From: Panax quinquefolius
Lineage: Eukaryota; Streptophyta; Magnoliopsida; Apiales; Araliaceae
Assembly: GCA_020205615.1 (NCBI GenBank)
Contig: CM035170.1
Span: forward strand, 12,206,980-12,270,979
Direction of reading: 5' to 3'
DNA length: 64,000 nucleotides
The position numbers and the translations under genes were made by a program. The notes below the pieces were generated by a model. The model saw only the letters and a program-made list of their open reading frames with translations. It ran no database searches and was not told the origin of the DNA. Every line of letters starts with the position of its first letter. The stretch's first letter is position 1. Positions 32,396-45,214 of this stretch are shown piece by piece.

Positions 32396-35226
32396 TAATT
32401 TAATATCAAAGCTTAAGGATATGATCCCTGGCTGAGGTGTGAGACAAGAACTAGGAGGGGAGAGATGGGGAATTCCTTCGCTAGTATGACCTACCTAAGT
32501 TTATTTGGTATTTAATTGGTCGGTCATAGTATAGAGATAATATGTGATATGTCAATTAACCCTTGTTTTGTGACAGTGTTTGAAAATGACATCTAAAAAT
32601 GTTGTGATAAGCAATAAAGCATATGAGACCGTTGAGTCACCAACGATCAATACCCAGGATAATGTGCATCAGGATGGCAATAATCCTCAGGTAAACAACA
32701 ACACCGATCAAATGATGAACGATGGGATGTTCAAAGGCTTTATGCAATTCATGCAACATCAGACGAGAGGGACTACTCCTGTTCAAAATGCAGGTGGAAA
32801 CACTGGCAACTCTCGGATGGTCACCGCTAAGCAGTTCAAGGAGCTGGGACCACCGGAGTTTTTGGGAAAGCCAGAACCACTTACGGCAGAGACGTGGATA
32901 AAGCAGATCACCAAGATATTTGATATCTTGGAATGTTCCGAGGAGCAAAAGGTTCCCTTTACCACCTTTATGTTGCGAGGAGAGACAGATTACTGGTGGG
33001 AATCGGAAAAGCGTACTCAACCTGCCGCACTGAAGATGTCTTGGGAGAAGTTCCAAGAATTGTTCAATGACAAGTACTTTCCTGAAAGTATTCGTCACAT
33101 GAAGGATGTTGAGTTCATCAAGCTGGAGCAAAACAATATGAACGTGTCACAGTACGAAGCTAAGTTTGCCGAGTTGTCCCGATTTGTATCCCATTTGATT
33201 GATAATGAGGAGAGAATGACGCGAATGTTTCTGCGAGGTTTGAAACCCGAAATACGTCAATACCTCATTTCTCACAAACTTTGTTTATATTCAGATGTAG
33301 TGAATATGGCTTAGTTATTGGAGCACGATAATGAGCCAGCCCAACCGAAGGATAACGAGCAACAATACGATAATAATCGTACCGGTGGCAACGGTCATCG
33401 GAACAATGATAACCATTGTGGAGGAAATTATCATGCCAGAAATGGTAACCACTTTGGTGGTAATCATGGCCAAGATAATAGAAGAAATGATTCAAGTGAA
33501 AATTTCAAGAGAAGATTTAACGATGATGGGAAGGCGCTTAAGCAACAACACCAAAGACCAACAACAAATTCTAGGGGAGGAGAACGACCGCCAGTTAGAT
33601 GCTACAGATGCGGAGAGGAGAGACATATAAGTCCAAATTGTTCACAGCTTTCCAAGATATGTTTTAGTTGTGAAAAAGATGGTCACATATCTCGATTTTG
33701 TCTTGTAGCGAAATCAAGTCCAGTTGGGACGGTGACACCAAAGGTGGATACAGACAAAACAAAGTCGGTGGTTTCAGGAAGAGCGTTTTTCGTGACTTCT
33801 CAAAGAGCGAGTAACCCGAACGAAGTTAGCACGGGTTAGTTAATTATAAATTCTTTCAAAGTCTATACCTTATTAGATACCGGTTCTACCCACTCTTTTA
33901 TTTCTCCTGCTTGTAATCAACGTTTAAACTTGACTCCAGAGAAATTAGACTTTGACTTATCTGTGGAGACTTCGTTAGGAGAAACTATTATCATATCCAC
34001 AATTTATAAATCTTGTTTGATCCAAATGGGCACAATCACATTACCTGTTGATCTTATCTCTTTAAAGATACTTGCATTTGACGTAATTTTAGGGATTGAT
34101 TGGTTAACTACTCATCATGCCAAAATTGATTATTTTTGTAAGGTTGTTAGTTTTCATATTCCTAACTAACCTGTTATGCGAATTCAAGAAACCAAATCAT
34201 TGAAGTCAAACACTTTCATATCAAGCCATAAAGCCATTCATTTATTGAAAAACGGATGTCAAGTTTTCTTAGCCCATTTCATGGATTTAAACAAAAATAC
34301 GTCAGATTTGAATGATATTTCTGTTGTTAGTGAATTTCCTGAAGAATTTTCTGGCATACCCCCAGAGCGTGATATTGAATTTTGTATCGACTTTGAACCT
34401 GGTACAAAACCCATTTCTAAACTCTCTTATCGAATAGCTCCTATTGAACTTCAGGAGTTAAAAAACCCAACTACAAGAGTTGGTACTCAAGCCTCTATCT
34501 GGTAACTTCATTTGTGAAATGCACCAAAGCCAAACTCTCCGTAGGGGACGCTATATTTGTTTGGTGGTAAAACAATAGGTGCTATTGTGACGTGCTATCC
34601 AAGATTGGGATATGAGTCATAGTTGAGAGCAACTTAAGTCAGTAATCGAAATACGTAGCTTTCTAGGCTTAGCTGATTACTATCAGAGATTCGTGGAAGG
34701 ATTTTCTCGAATCGCTAATCCATTAACTTAGCTGACTCGAAAAGATACAAAATTTGTATCGAGCGAGGAATGCGAGCAGATTTTCCAAGAGCTCAAGATG
34801 CGACTCATTTCGGCACCTGTTCTGACCATACCATCCTAAAAAAGCGAACATGGTAGCTGACGCGTTGAGTAGAAGATTGTATGCGAGTACGAGTGCGATT
34901 GTTGAACACAAAGACCTATTTTGTATAACTTACAAAGGATGGAAATAGAGTTAAAGGCTCCAAGTACCCACGTTATGATGTTAAATATATGAGTAGAATC
35001 GACTTTAATTGATAAAGTTAAAACCGCTCAAGCTACACACTGGAGCTGATGAATATAAAGAAGAAGGTGCAAGAATGAGTTATTCTAGAAGTAAGAGTCG
35101 ATGAAGAGAAGAAAGCTCAAGCCTTCGATTTATTTGAAATCCTCGATCGAGTAGGAACAGTGGCCTATAGACTCGCCTTAACGCTAAGTATGTCGCGTGT
35201 TCATAACGTTTTTCACGTATCGATGT
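32396..35226 (+). mobile_element. Ty3/gypsy element B, internal region, RT-less
   Basis: A degenerate primer site (ATATCAAAGC, 32402-32411) is followed by a leader shared with A, D and E, then gag, zinc knuckles, protease and the very start of RT. The RT core is missing and replaced by leader- and LTR-like sequence (about 34481-34640). RNase H is missing at a CATCC junction (about 34830). Integrase is cut from the GATGAAGAG near 35108 to its GPF/Y-adjacent tail (VAYRLAL, about 35163). The right end is interrupted at 35226 by the LTR of element A. Confidence 0.85.
32586..34505 (+). pseudogene. Ty3 gag-protease of element B, nonsense-mutated
   Basis: One frame from the ATG at 32586 to 34505, broken only by stops at 33312 (TAG), 33837 (TAG) and 34167 (TAA). 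Gag shows KQFKELGPPEFLGKPEP, TWIKQITKIFDILEC and RMTRMFLRGLKPEIRQYL. Two CCHC zinc knuckles follow (CYRCGEERHISPNC and CFSCEKDGHISRFC), then protease with LLDTGSTHSFI and FDVILGIDWL. RT begins (DFEPGTKPISK) and is cut off. The first and third stops fit C-to-T changes (CAG to TAG, CAA to TAA by comparison with C). The absence of frameshifts contrasts with A, C and E. Confidence 0.9.
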
Positions 35227-38054
35227 TGTGACGCCCCCAAAATAGGTATACACAACACCCATTCTGAGTCGCCAAATACATGGTACAAAAAGCAAACTAC
35301 AACTTCAATAATACAAATGTCGTGTGAAATACGACAATATATACTGTGAGTTTAAATATAATATTGTCTTCTAGACAATATCTATACTCAAATAAATCCC
35401 CATCATAATTATTGATTCATTATTTTACAAAAATGGTGAGGACTACTAAACAACTCTCTCTAGAACCTTCATTCCATACCCCGACTAAAGACTCGCTACA
35501 TTCTCGCCTCCCGAGAAGAAAAAAATGGAACAACAAGGAAAAGGGTGAGCTCAACTAGCCCAAAGAAGAATATTATGACTAAGATAATATACAACAAATT
35601 ATCGTTAGTCTTCAACAGGAAAAATCGATAGAATACAATAGACAACAAGTTTCGGATCAATATTCGCAATGAAATAATAATTCATAGAAGAGTTACGTAG
35701 AGAATGAAATCTACTATAATCTATGAATTTAACGGTCCATCATCAATATTTTATCCTCAGTAACATCAATCAATATGCATCTGAATCAAATATTCATCTT
35801 TGCACTACAGGGCCCAAAGATATTCATCACCGGTCATTTTCATTTAAACACTGCTCATCTTTTTCACTACTGAGGCCAAAGATATTAATCAATCGGTCAT
35901 GTTCATCTCAAACACTGCTCATCTTTGCACTCTGAGCCAAAGATATTCTTCAAAATCATTCATCTTTGCACTACAGGGCCAAAGATATTCAATAATATCA
36001 TCATTTAAGGCGAGGATGATGAAAAATATTTTTAAAGAAACGAATCCAAAGAAACAAAATGACAAGGATTAAGGATTAAGGATTCGTACTTGGTTTTATC
36101 CACGCCCAAAAATACCTCAAAAAAATAATCATAGTGGTGTAAAATTCAAGAATGATCAAAACATGGATACAATCGAGTTAGTATCCGGAATAGATGTTTT
36201 GACTTAAAAGAAGAAATTTTATTTTTCTATTGAATAATACAAGATATCGTGAATAGTGCTTGATATCGTGAATAATGCCATATACGTGAATAGTAACTCC
36301 ACACACCAAAAGATAGAAATTCCACAAAAAACATCTTCACGCTTCATGAATAGTACTCGTGAATAAGAACTCGTGAATAAGAACTTCGTGAATAAGAACT
36401 TCGTGAATAAGAACTCGTGAATAGTAACCCCGACATGAAAAAGTTCCAAATTTGATAAAACTTCAGATCAACATTTCAAAGATAATGATATTGAAGAAAT
36501 AATATCATTACTGAAAAAAAATAATATCCTTACCTCGAAGATCAAGATCTTACAAATTTGAAACACCTGGATATAGGCTATGACTTGAATTTGCACCAGT
36601 ATAGCAATACTCAAACTATACTCAAAATACTCACAAGAATACGCTCGATAATATAGAGAGAAAACTTCGATTTACGGTGTGATTTTCAATTCTAACCTAA
36701 GCACCCTATTTATAGGAAATTGCTTAGAACACCAAAGCGTAAAATTTAATAAATTAATATTATAATTTTTTCTACATCCTCCTACGCATCAAACATCTGA
36801 ATTCAGCAACATGACATGTGTTAAAGATGCCCACCAAACACAAAAAACGTTTTGTGAATATAAATATTTAAAACTTCAAAAATCAATTATTTGAACTTGA
36901 ACTTCAATAATTAATAATAAATAGCCCTTTCATCAGAAAATTCGAATCTCGTGAGTTTTTATAGGAAATTCAATTCTCTACAACTTTGCGTAAGAAAATT
37001 TTTCCAAATTCCAAATAGAAATTGACCAAAATCCACAAACAGGCGATTTTACGGTGCTATAATCAAATTTCGATCAATAAATGGGGTCCACCGACATGTT
37101 TAACATGTTTTAAACATTTATTGCAACAAAAAATACTCTTTCTCCTCAGATACTCATATATCCCACATTCGTTGTAAAAATATCACCAATTAATATATTA
37201 TTAAAATAATATATTTAAATGAATTATTTTATCGTAAAAAGATAAAATATTAATTTTCAACAATTGTCATTTTAAAAATTTTCTCTATCTATATCCACAT
37301 AAAATCAATATTTTCCTCATCATATAAATCAATAATTAATTATTCACAAATAATATTACGAATCACAATATTGACAACCAAGCGGTTCCTGGAAAGAGGG
37401 GCTTTCGAATAAGAATTTCTTCTTCTTGCGCCGCAATTAGGTGACCAAACCTCTCCTGTATGAACTTTCTAGACATTGCCAATAATGTTATCTAATAATA
37501 TTATTCAGATAATATGAATTATTGCTTCGATAATGAAAGATACTGTGTAATGACAATTATTGAAACAATAGCAATATAAAATATCAACGCAGCAATTATT
37601 AACTCAATAAAATACTGAACAGTAATTACTGTAACCATTATTGAGTAGTGCCTTCTTACGTAAGAATCAATAATTGGTGCAATACCGAGTGCTACTATTC
37701 AACAACGCGTATTAGTGTGTTTTAACCACCGGGTATTTTAACAGTATTAACGGTAACAACTACGCCGTTATTTAAAAACAACTTATATTTGTCGTTTTCT
37801 TCATCCAATCACTTTCCGTTATGGGGCCCACACATGGTTTTGCTTGCATTTATACGAATATTCCTCGACGAAGATGAATATTCCACGACCAAACGAATAT
37901 TCCCGATTTATAATGAATATTTTATAACCACTTGCTTAATTTAAAATATTTGCATATTTAACCCTTAACTATCCACATTAATCAAATCAACCCTTACTAT
38001 TTCAAAATAATAAATAAAGGAAATTCCTTTTATTTAAAAATTTGGGGTCTTACA
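35227..38054 (-). repeat. Ty3 LTR, 3' LTR of element A
   Basis: 2,828 bp. On the minus strand it starts TGTAAGACCCC (38054) next to the purine-rich AAGGAGGGAGGT tract and ends GGGGGCGTCACA (35227). It contains the TATA box (36707-36716), ACTATTCAC repeats (36250-36430) and the stem-loop array (35785-35990). The 5-bp flank on the B side is GATGT; its partner was not found. Confidence 0.92.
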
Positions 38055-38354
38055 ACCTCCCTCCTTATGAAATTTCGTTCGAAATTGGCGTGCGTACTGG
38101 TGTTTTGAAAAGGTGAGGATACCTCGCTTTCATTTCCGCTTTCCAACTCCCGGTCATTTCCTCTATAGCATGATTCCTCCACAAAACTTTAACTTGTGGT
38201 ATAACCTTTCAAGCGTAGGACATGCTCCTTCCTATCCAACATCTTGACAATTACCTCCTCATACGTTAAGTCTTGGCTATCTCGTCCGGTTCTAACTCAA
38301 TAACGTGGTTCGGGTCTTTCACATATTTACTGAAGTACGGATATGTGAAACACA

Positions 38355-41300
38355 TTATGAACACGAGACAAACTTCGGAGGTAACGCAAGTCTATAGGCT
38401 ACATTTCCTACTTTCGGTCCAAGAATTTGAAATGGACCGATAAATCGTGGATTGAGCTTTCCTCTCTTCCCAAATCTTGTAACTCCCTTCCATGGAGCAA
38501 CTCGCAACAATACATGATCCCCTACATTAAATTCCACGTCCTTTCGATGAAGATCCGCATAACTCTTTTGTCGATCTTGTGCCGTTTGTATACGTTGTCA
38601 AATCATTTGGATCTTTTCGGTAGTCATACGTACTAACTCGGGTCCCAACAATGTTGCTTCACCCACCTCATCCCGACATTTTCGTCCATATAATGCTTCG
38701 AATGGAACCATGCCTATATTTGTTTAATAACTATTGTTGTATGAGAATTCCACCAATGGCAAGTACTTATCCCAACTTCCTTTGAAATCTAGGACACAGA
38801 GTTTTAATATATCTTCAAGAGTTTGAGTAGTCCTTTCTGATTGCCCATCCGTTTGAGGATGGTATGCCAAATCAATCGTGAATTGTGCCCATAGCTTTCT
38901 AACCCAAAATCATGAAGTGAATCTTGGGTCACGATCTAAAACTATGGATCTTGGCATGCTATGCAATCTCACAATCTCATTTACGTACATACGAGAAAGA
39001 CGTTCAAGGGAATAAGTCTCTCGTATCGGTAAGAAATGAGCAGACTTGGTTAATCTATCAACAATAACCCAAATAGCATTGATGTCTTGAGAAACCGCAG
39101 GAAGACCCGTAACGAAATCCATAGTAATGTGTTCCCACTTCCATTCCGGAATCTCAAGTGGTTGCAACGGACCCTTAGGTACAAGATGCTCCGCCTTTAC
39201 ACGTTGACAAGTTAAACATCTCGAGATAAACTACGCGATCTCTCTCCTCATATTGCTCCACCAAAATGTATGTTGAAGATCATAATACATTTTAGTACTT
39301 CCAGGATGGATTGCAAATGGCGTATTGTGTGCCTCCATCATAATCTTGTACTTCAAATCAGAGTCGTTAGGAACACAAAGTCTAGAGTGGACTCAAGTAT
39401 TCCTTCTTCATCAATTCTCGCTCGAATAGCTCCTTCTTGTACTTTCTTCTTCATACGCATCGCCTTGAATTCGGTGGCTTGAGCAACCTTAACTTTTTCT
39501 ATTAAAGTTGGCTCTGTCATGATACTTGACATCATCGCACTTTTCGTTCCGCATATAATCTTCTACTCATCGCGTCACCACTACCGCGTTCGCTTTTCGG
39601 GATGGCACGATCGTAACATGTCTTTGAAATGAGTCTCCTCTTGAGTTCTTGAAGCTCTTCCCACATTCCTTGCTCCATTCGAATTTTGTATCTCTACGAA
39701 GTCACCAAGTTAATGGAATAGCGATTCGAGAATATCCTTCAACGAATCTCCGATAATAACCAACTAAGCCTAGAAAGCTACGTCTTTCGATAATCGACTT
39801 AGGTTGCTCTCAATCGTGACTCATATCCCAATCTTGGATAAGACGTCACAATGACACCTATCGCTTTACTATCGCATCGAATATGACGTCCCTACAGAGA
39901 GTTCGGCTTAGGTGAATTCCACAAAGGAAGTCACAAGATAAAGGCTCAGTACCAAATTCTATAGTTGAATTTTTAACTCACGAAGTTCAATAGAGCCATT
40001 CGATATGAGATTTTAGAAATGAGTTTTGTCTGGGGTTCAAAGTCGATACAAAATTTAATATCGAAGCTTTGGGAGTAAGCCAAGAAATTCTTCAGAAATA
40101 CGTTAGGAAAAATCAATAACAACAGGAATATTATTCAAATCTGACGTGTCTTTATTCAAATCCATAACATGGACTAAGAAAACTTGACATCCGTAATAAA
40201 CGAATGACTTCATGGCTTGATATGAAAATGTTTGACTACAATGGTTTGATTGCTTGAATTCGAATAACAAAGTTGCTTAGAAATATGAAAACTAACAACC
40301 TTACAAAAGCAATCAATTTGGCATGATGAGTAGTTAACCTTAAAATCACATCAAAAGCAAATATCTCTATAGAAATAAGGTTAATAGGTAATGTGATAGT
40401 GCCAACTTGAATCAAGCAAGATTTTTAAACAACGGATGTAATGAAAGTTTCTCCTAATGGAGTTTCCACAGATAGGTCAAAGTCTAATTTCTCCGGAGTC
40501 AAGTTTAAACGTTGAGCGCAAGTAAGAGAGATAAAAGAATGGGTAGAACCAATATCTAGTAAGGTATATACTTCGCAAGAATTTATAATTAACTAACCTG
40601 CGTGCTAACTTCGTTCGGGTTCCTCGCATTTTGACCATCACAACAAACGCTCTTCCGAATCGTTGACTTTGACTTTTACGGGACGATCTTTTGAGTCACC
40701 GTCCCTCATTGAACTAGGTTTCGCCATTCTTGTCTAATCTCGAAGCGATATCCTTCCTTTCCATAATTATAGCATACCTTGAACTGTTGTGGGCGCTTTG
40801 GTGATATATGTCCCTCTTTTTCGCATTTGTAGCATATGACCGGTGGTCGTTTCTCCTCCCTTAAAACTAGTTGCTCTTCAAGCGCCGACGTCTTCACACG
40901 GTCGTTGTTGAATCTCCTCTTTTTAAAATCTCCTCCCACTCTCTTCTTCTTCTTTTTTATGGCCATGATTACCACCAGAGTGGTAACCATTTTTGTCCGT
41001 CTGTTTCTTTCTCCATGAGTTATCATTATTCGATGATCGCTATCTTCTTGATATGATCCTCGGTTATGGTCCCTCGGTTGAACGTACTTTCGTTATCTCG
41101 CTCTAACAACCGAGCCTGCTGACAACATCCGAATAGAGAGAAAATTTATGAGAAATGAGATACTTGACGTATGTCGGGTTTCAAACCTCTCGAAACATCC
41201 GCCGTCATCGTTCCTCATTCTCCACCAAATGAGGTGCAACACGGATAACTCCGCGAACTTCGCCTCGTCTTTGGGACAAATCGCCATTTATTCTCGCTTC

Positions 41301-41850
41301 TAGTCTAATAAACTCCACTTCCTTCATATAGCCATTTAATACTTTCGAGGAAGTACTTGTCATTGAACTGCTTCTCAAACGTCTCCCATGACATGCCGAA
41401 AGTGCGGTGGATGGGTACGCTTCACGATTCCCACCAATGTCTGCCTCGCCACGGAACATAAAGGTGGCGAATGGAACTTTCTGTTCTCCGTGCATCCCAA
41501 GACATCGAATATCTTGGTAATTTGTTTGACCCACGTCTCCACCTTAATCGGATCCGGCTTTCCCAGTGCTCGTGGTCCCAACTCTTTGAATCGCTTGGTT
41601 GTGACCACCCGTGAATTGCTATCATTTCCTCCTCAGATTTTGAACACGAGTCTCCTCGTGCGATTTTGCATGAATCTGCAAAAAGCTTCTAAACATCCCC
41701 CTGCTCATCATCTCCTTTCGGTGGTGTTATTCACAGGAGGAACATTGCCACCATTTGCACGTTCTCCTCGTTGGTAAGACAGGCATCTCCACGGTCTCAT
41801 TTACTCCATCATTAATATTCTCGACGACATTCTCAAATCATCGCATAAAA
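38355..41850 (-). pseudogene. Ty3 gag-pol remnants of element A
   Basis: Gag pieces (VETWVKQITKIFDVLGC) and a zinc-knuckle pair whose second copy has lost Cys (YNYGKEGYRFEI) are visible. Protease is in a different frame, and integrase shows [10 protein letters not shown] and DRDPRF. The start codon region reads ATGTCGTCGAG where D has ATGGCTGCTGAG. Many of the breaks are one-base losses at CTG or CAG sites, so part of this damage may be a sequencing artefact. There is no RT active site and no RNase H. Confidence 0.8.
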
Positions 41851-42004
41851 CAAGGGTTAATTAAGGAAATCAATATATCACATAATATCCCTATATACTG
41901 ACCAACTAACAAATAAGCTTAGGTAGGACACACTAGCGAAGGATTTACTCGTCTCTCCCCTCCTAGTTCTATTCCCCGATCTCCGCCAGAGATCATATCC
42001 CTAA

Positions 42005-42016
42005 GCTCTGATACCA
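42005..42016 (-). promoter_or_regulatory. Primer-binding site of element A
   Basis: On the minus strand TGGTATCAGAGC, an exact match to the initiator tRNA-Met primer site, lies two bases from the LTR end (42019). This fixes the LTR at 42019-45206 as the 5' LTR of A. Confidence 0.93.
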
Positions 42017-42018
42017 AC

Positions 42019-45000
42019 TGTGACGCCCCCAAAATAGGTATACACAACACCCATTCTGAGTCGCCAAATACATGGAACAAAAAGGAAAAGGGTGAGCTCA
42101 ACTAGCCCAGTAAAGAATATTATGACTAAGATAATATACAACAAATTATCATTAGTCTTCAACAGGAAAAAATCGATAAAATATAATAGACAACAAGTTT
42201 TAGATCAACAATCGCAATGAAACAACAATCCATTAGAAGAGTCAAGTAGAAAGAATTCCACTATCTTCTAAGATTTAAAAGTCCATCATCAATATTTTAT
42301 CCTCAGTAACAACAATCAATATACATCTTTAATCAAATATTCATCTTTGCACCGCAGAACGAAGATATTCATTTGTATCACCAAATTAGTCATGTTCATC
42401 TCAACACTGCTCATCTTTGCACTACGGCCAAAGATATTCATTAGTAATCATTCATCTTTGCACTACTGTGCCAAAGATATTCAAGAATATCATCATTTAG
42501 GGGTGAGGATGATGAATTTTTTTAAAGAAAACGAATCCAAATGAGATGCACTTTGACAAATATTAGGGATTCGTATCACAGTTTATCCAAGATCAATAAT
42601 ACTCCATAATAACTAATTTTGAAGCATAATTCATAAATAAAGATCAAAACATGGATACAATCAAAGATAGTAACCATAATAGATATCTTAGACAAAAAAA
42701 AGAAAATTTCATTTTTCTAATTGAATAGTCTGCCGTATTAAATGAATAGTCTTTGATATCGTGAATAAGATCGTGATACATGAATAGTAACCCCGACACA
42801 AAAAGTTCCAAATTTGATTTAAAGTTCATACCAACATTTCGGTATAATGATATTGAAGAAAATATCATTTTAAGAAGAATATAACACCCCTTACCTCAAA
42901 ATAACGGTACTTCTGACTGAATTTCGGATATAGTGCTGACAGAAACTTTCACTGAATAACAATTCTCAAAGTATCTAAATACTTACTAAAATACGCTCGA
43001 TAATATAGAGAGAAAGAAAACTTGTTTCTGGTGTGATTTTCAATTCTAACTTAAACGTCTATTTATAGGAAAAATACTAGAACGCCATAGGAGACTAAAT
43101 AATAAAATAATATTATTTCTTATTTAGGGTGAGCATGGTGCGGTTTGGTGCGGTTTGAAGTCGAAATCACACCCGAAACCGCTTAGGTGCGGTTTTATAA
43201 ATCCAAAACCGCACATGAAACCGCTTGTGATTGGTGCGATGCGGTTTTAAAAGTGCGGTGCGGTTTCGGTTTCAAAACCAATTGAAACAACAATTGATAT
43301 AAAATAAGCTCTCTGTTTTCGAGATTGATATAAGTTCATTAATGTAGACAAATACAACAATGAAAACTATAAACTATCTAAAATGTAAATTTTTTCTGCA
43401 ACAACTTCTTCATTACATGGAAACTGTGGAATATTTTCTAAATCAAAATACAAAATGAGCAATTAACCTCTGTGCATGTCTTTTAATTTCTTGAATGAAG
43501 GAGTAGGTGCGGGACTTTTCTCAGTCTTATCAGCACTTATATGAATGCCAAAAAGTTATGTTTCATGTTTCATCCATAATGTTTGCACACCCATACATAC
43601 ATAAATAAAATAGGGGGAAAATGTCATCAATAAGAGGAAAACAAGTACGTACAATAAATAAATAAAAAACTAGTATAGTAATTTTGAGTTTATTTCATTG
43701 CACAATGCCCACCTTCATCATTAAGAAGTGCATACTGTTATGTAAAATTAAACCACCAAGTACTACTATGATTGGACGAGAGATACTAATTAAGCTACAC
43801 AAGATAGTGCCAAACTCACTTCTCCCAAATTCAGCAGCACGTGCGGTGAATGGTAAATATATACATACACACATATGGTGCGGTTTCGGTTTTATGGTTG
43901 CGGTTTTGGCTAGTAACCAAACCGAAACCATAAATTTGGTTATTCAACCAACCTAAAACCACAACATACGCCGGAACCGTTGGTGCGGTTTTAATTGGTG
44001 CGATTTGTGCGGTTTTTGGTACGGTTTCGGTTCCAATTTGGTTACTTGCTCAGTCCTATTTCTTATATCAATCCTATGCACCAACCAAGACCAAGACTAG
44101 CATGCCACTTCTGAAAAAAAATCCCAGCAGCCCACATGTTAAAACAAAAGTGGGTCCCGCACATAATTTAATAAAAATTATTTTATTTTCTGAAACTTCA
44201 GTAATTCATAGAAAATAGCTCTTTTATCAGAAAAATTCGAAACTAGCGTGTTTCTATAGGAAATTTAATTCTCTACAACTTTGAAAGTTTAAGTTTTTCC
44301 AAATTCCAAACGAAAAATGCCCGAAATCCACATACGGACGATTTTTAATACCTCCACACCGACAAAATACTGATAAAACACCTCATCATTAATTCCTTCA
44401 TTTTTATCCACATAAAATAAATATATCCATCATTTATATCCACAAAAATAAATATTTCTTTATCATATGAATCAATAATTAATTATTCACAAATAATATT
44501 ACAGAATCACATTTATGATGACCAGGTAGTTCCTGGAAAGAGGGCTTTCCAATAAGGATTTCTCCTTCTTGGCGCGCAATTAGGTGACCAAACCTCTACT
44601 TGACAGAACTTTCTAGACATTGCCAATAATGCTATCTAATAATATTATTCAAATAATATGAATTATTGATCTGATAATGGGAAATACTGTGCAGTGGCAA
44701 TTATTGAAACAACAATAATATAAAATATCAACACAGCAATTATTGAACCAATAAAATAAAATATTGAGCGATAATTACTTTGTAATAATTATTGAGTAGT
44801 GCCTTCTTACGTAAGAATCAATAATTCAACAATCATTGTCAATACTGGTATACTTACGCATCACCACGCGTATTACTATATTTTAACCAATTTCCGTATT
44901 CCAACAAATCTTACTTGAATAACTACGCCAAGTTATTCAATTTTGTCGTTTTCTTCATCCGAATGTTATATCATTATGGGGCCCACAAATGGCTGCGCCT

Positions 45001-45206
45001 TCATACGAATATTCCCCGACAGAAAGAATATTCCACGACCAAACGAATATTTCCCGACAAATGAATATTTTATAACCACTTGCTTATTTTGAAAAATTTG
45101 CACATTTCACCCATAACCAAAGTATTATATCAAATTAATACCTTATTATTCACAATAATAATTAGAGAAAATTTGATTTTATTCATTAATAAGTTGGGGT
45201 CTTACA
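42019..45206 (-). repeat. Ty3 LTR shared by elements A and C
   Basis: Minus orientation: starts TGTAAGACCCC at 45206, directly after the purine tract of C (ATGAGGGGAGGT), and ends GGGGGCGTCACA at 42019, directly before the primer site of A. So it serves as the 3' LTR of C and the 5' LTR of A. Net length is about 2.25 kb after subtracting the hAT-like insertion at 43124-44058. Stem-loop units lie at 42335-42485 and the TATA box at 43059-43068. Confidence 0.9.
43124..44058. mobile_element. hAT-like non-autonomous element in the LTR
   Basis: 935 bp flanked by TTTCTTAT at 43116-43123 and 44059-44066. Ends TTAGGGTGAGC and GCTCAGTCCTA are short imperfect inverted repeats. Both subterminal regions are packed with GGTGCGGTTT motifs and their complements (43139-43275 and 43875-44035), typical of hAT transposase-binding regions. 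No transposase frame. It inserted after the LTR did. Confidence 0.88.
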
Positions 45207-45214
45207 ACCTCCCC

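Larger units (their letters stand above)
38055..42018 (-). mobile_element. Ty3/gypsy element A, internal region, RT-less
   Basis: Read on the minus strand: primer site, leader, gag (about 41850-40700), protease (about 40600-40300), the RT start, then the same leader/LTR replacement (about 39965-39790) and the same CATCC RNase H junction (about 39600) as in B and E. Integrase and the GPF/Y tail continue to 38355. It is more complete than B because integrase is largely present ([32 protein letters not shown]), though it lacks parts around 38700 and 38900. Nearly every domain is frameshifted. Confidence 0.87.

Noticed and set aside
43684..43956. Overlapping 78-90 codon frames
   Set aside because: Inside the non-coding hAT-like element on both strands, with no transposase similarity.
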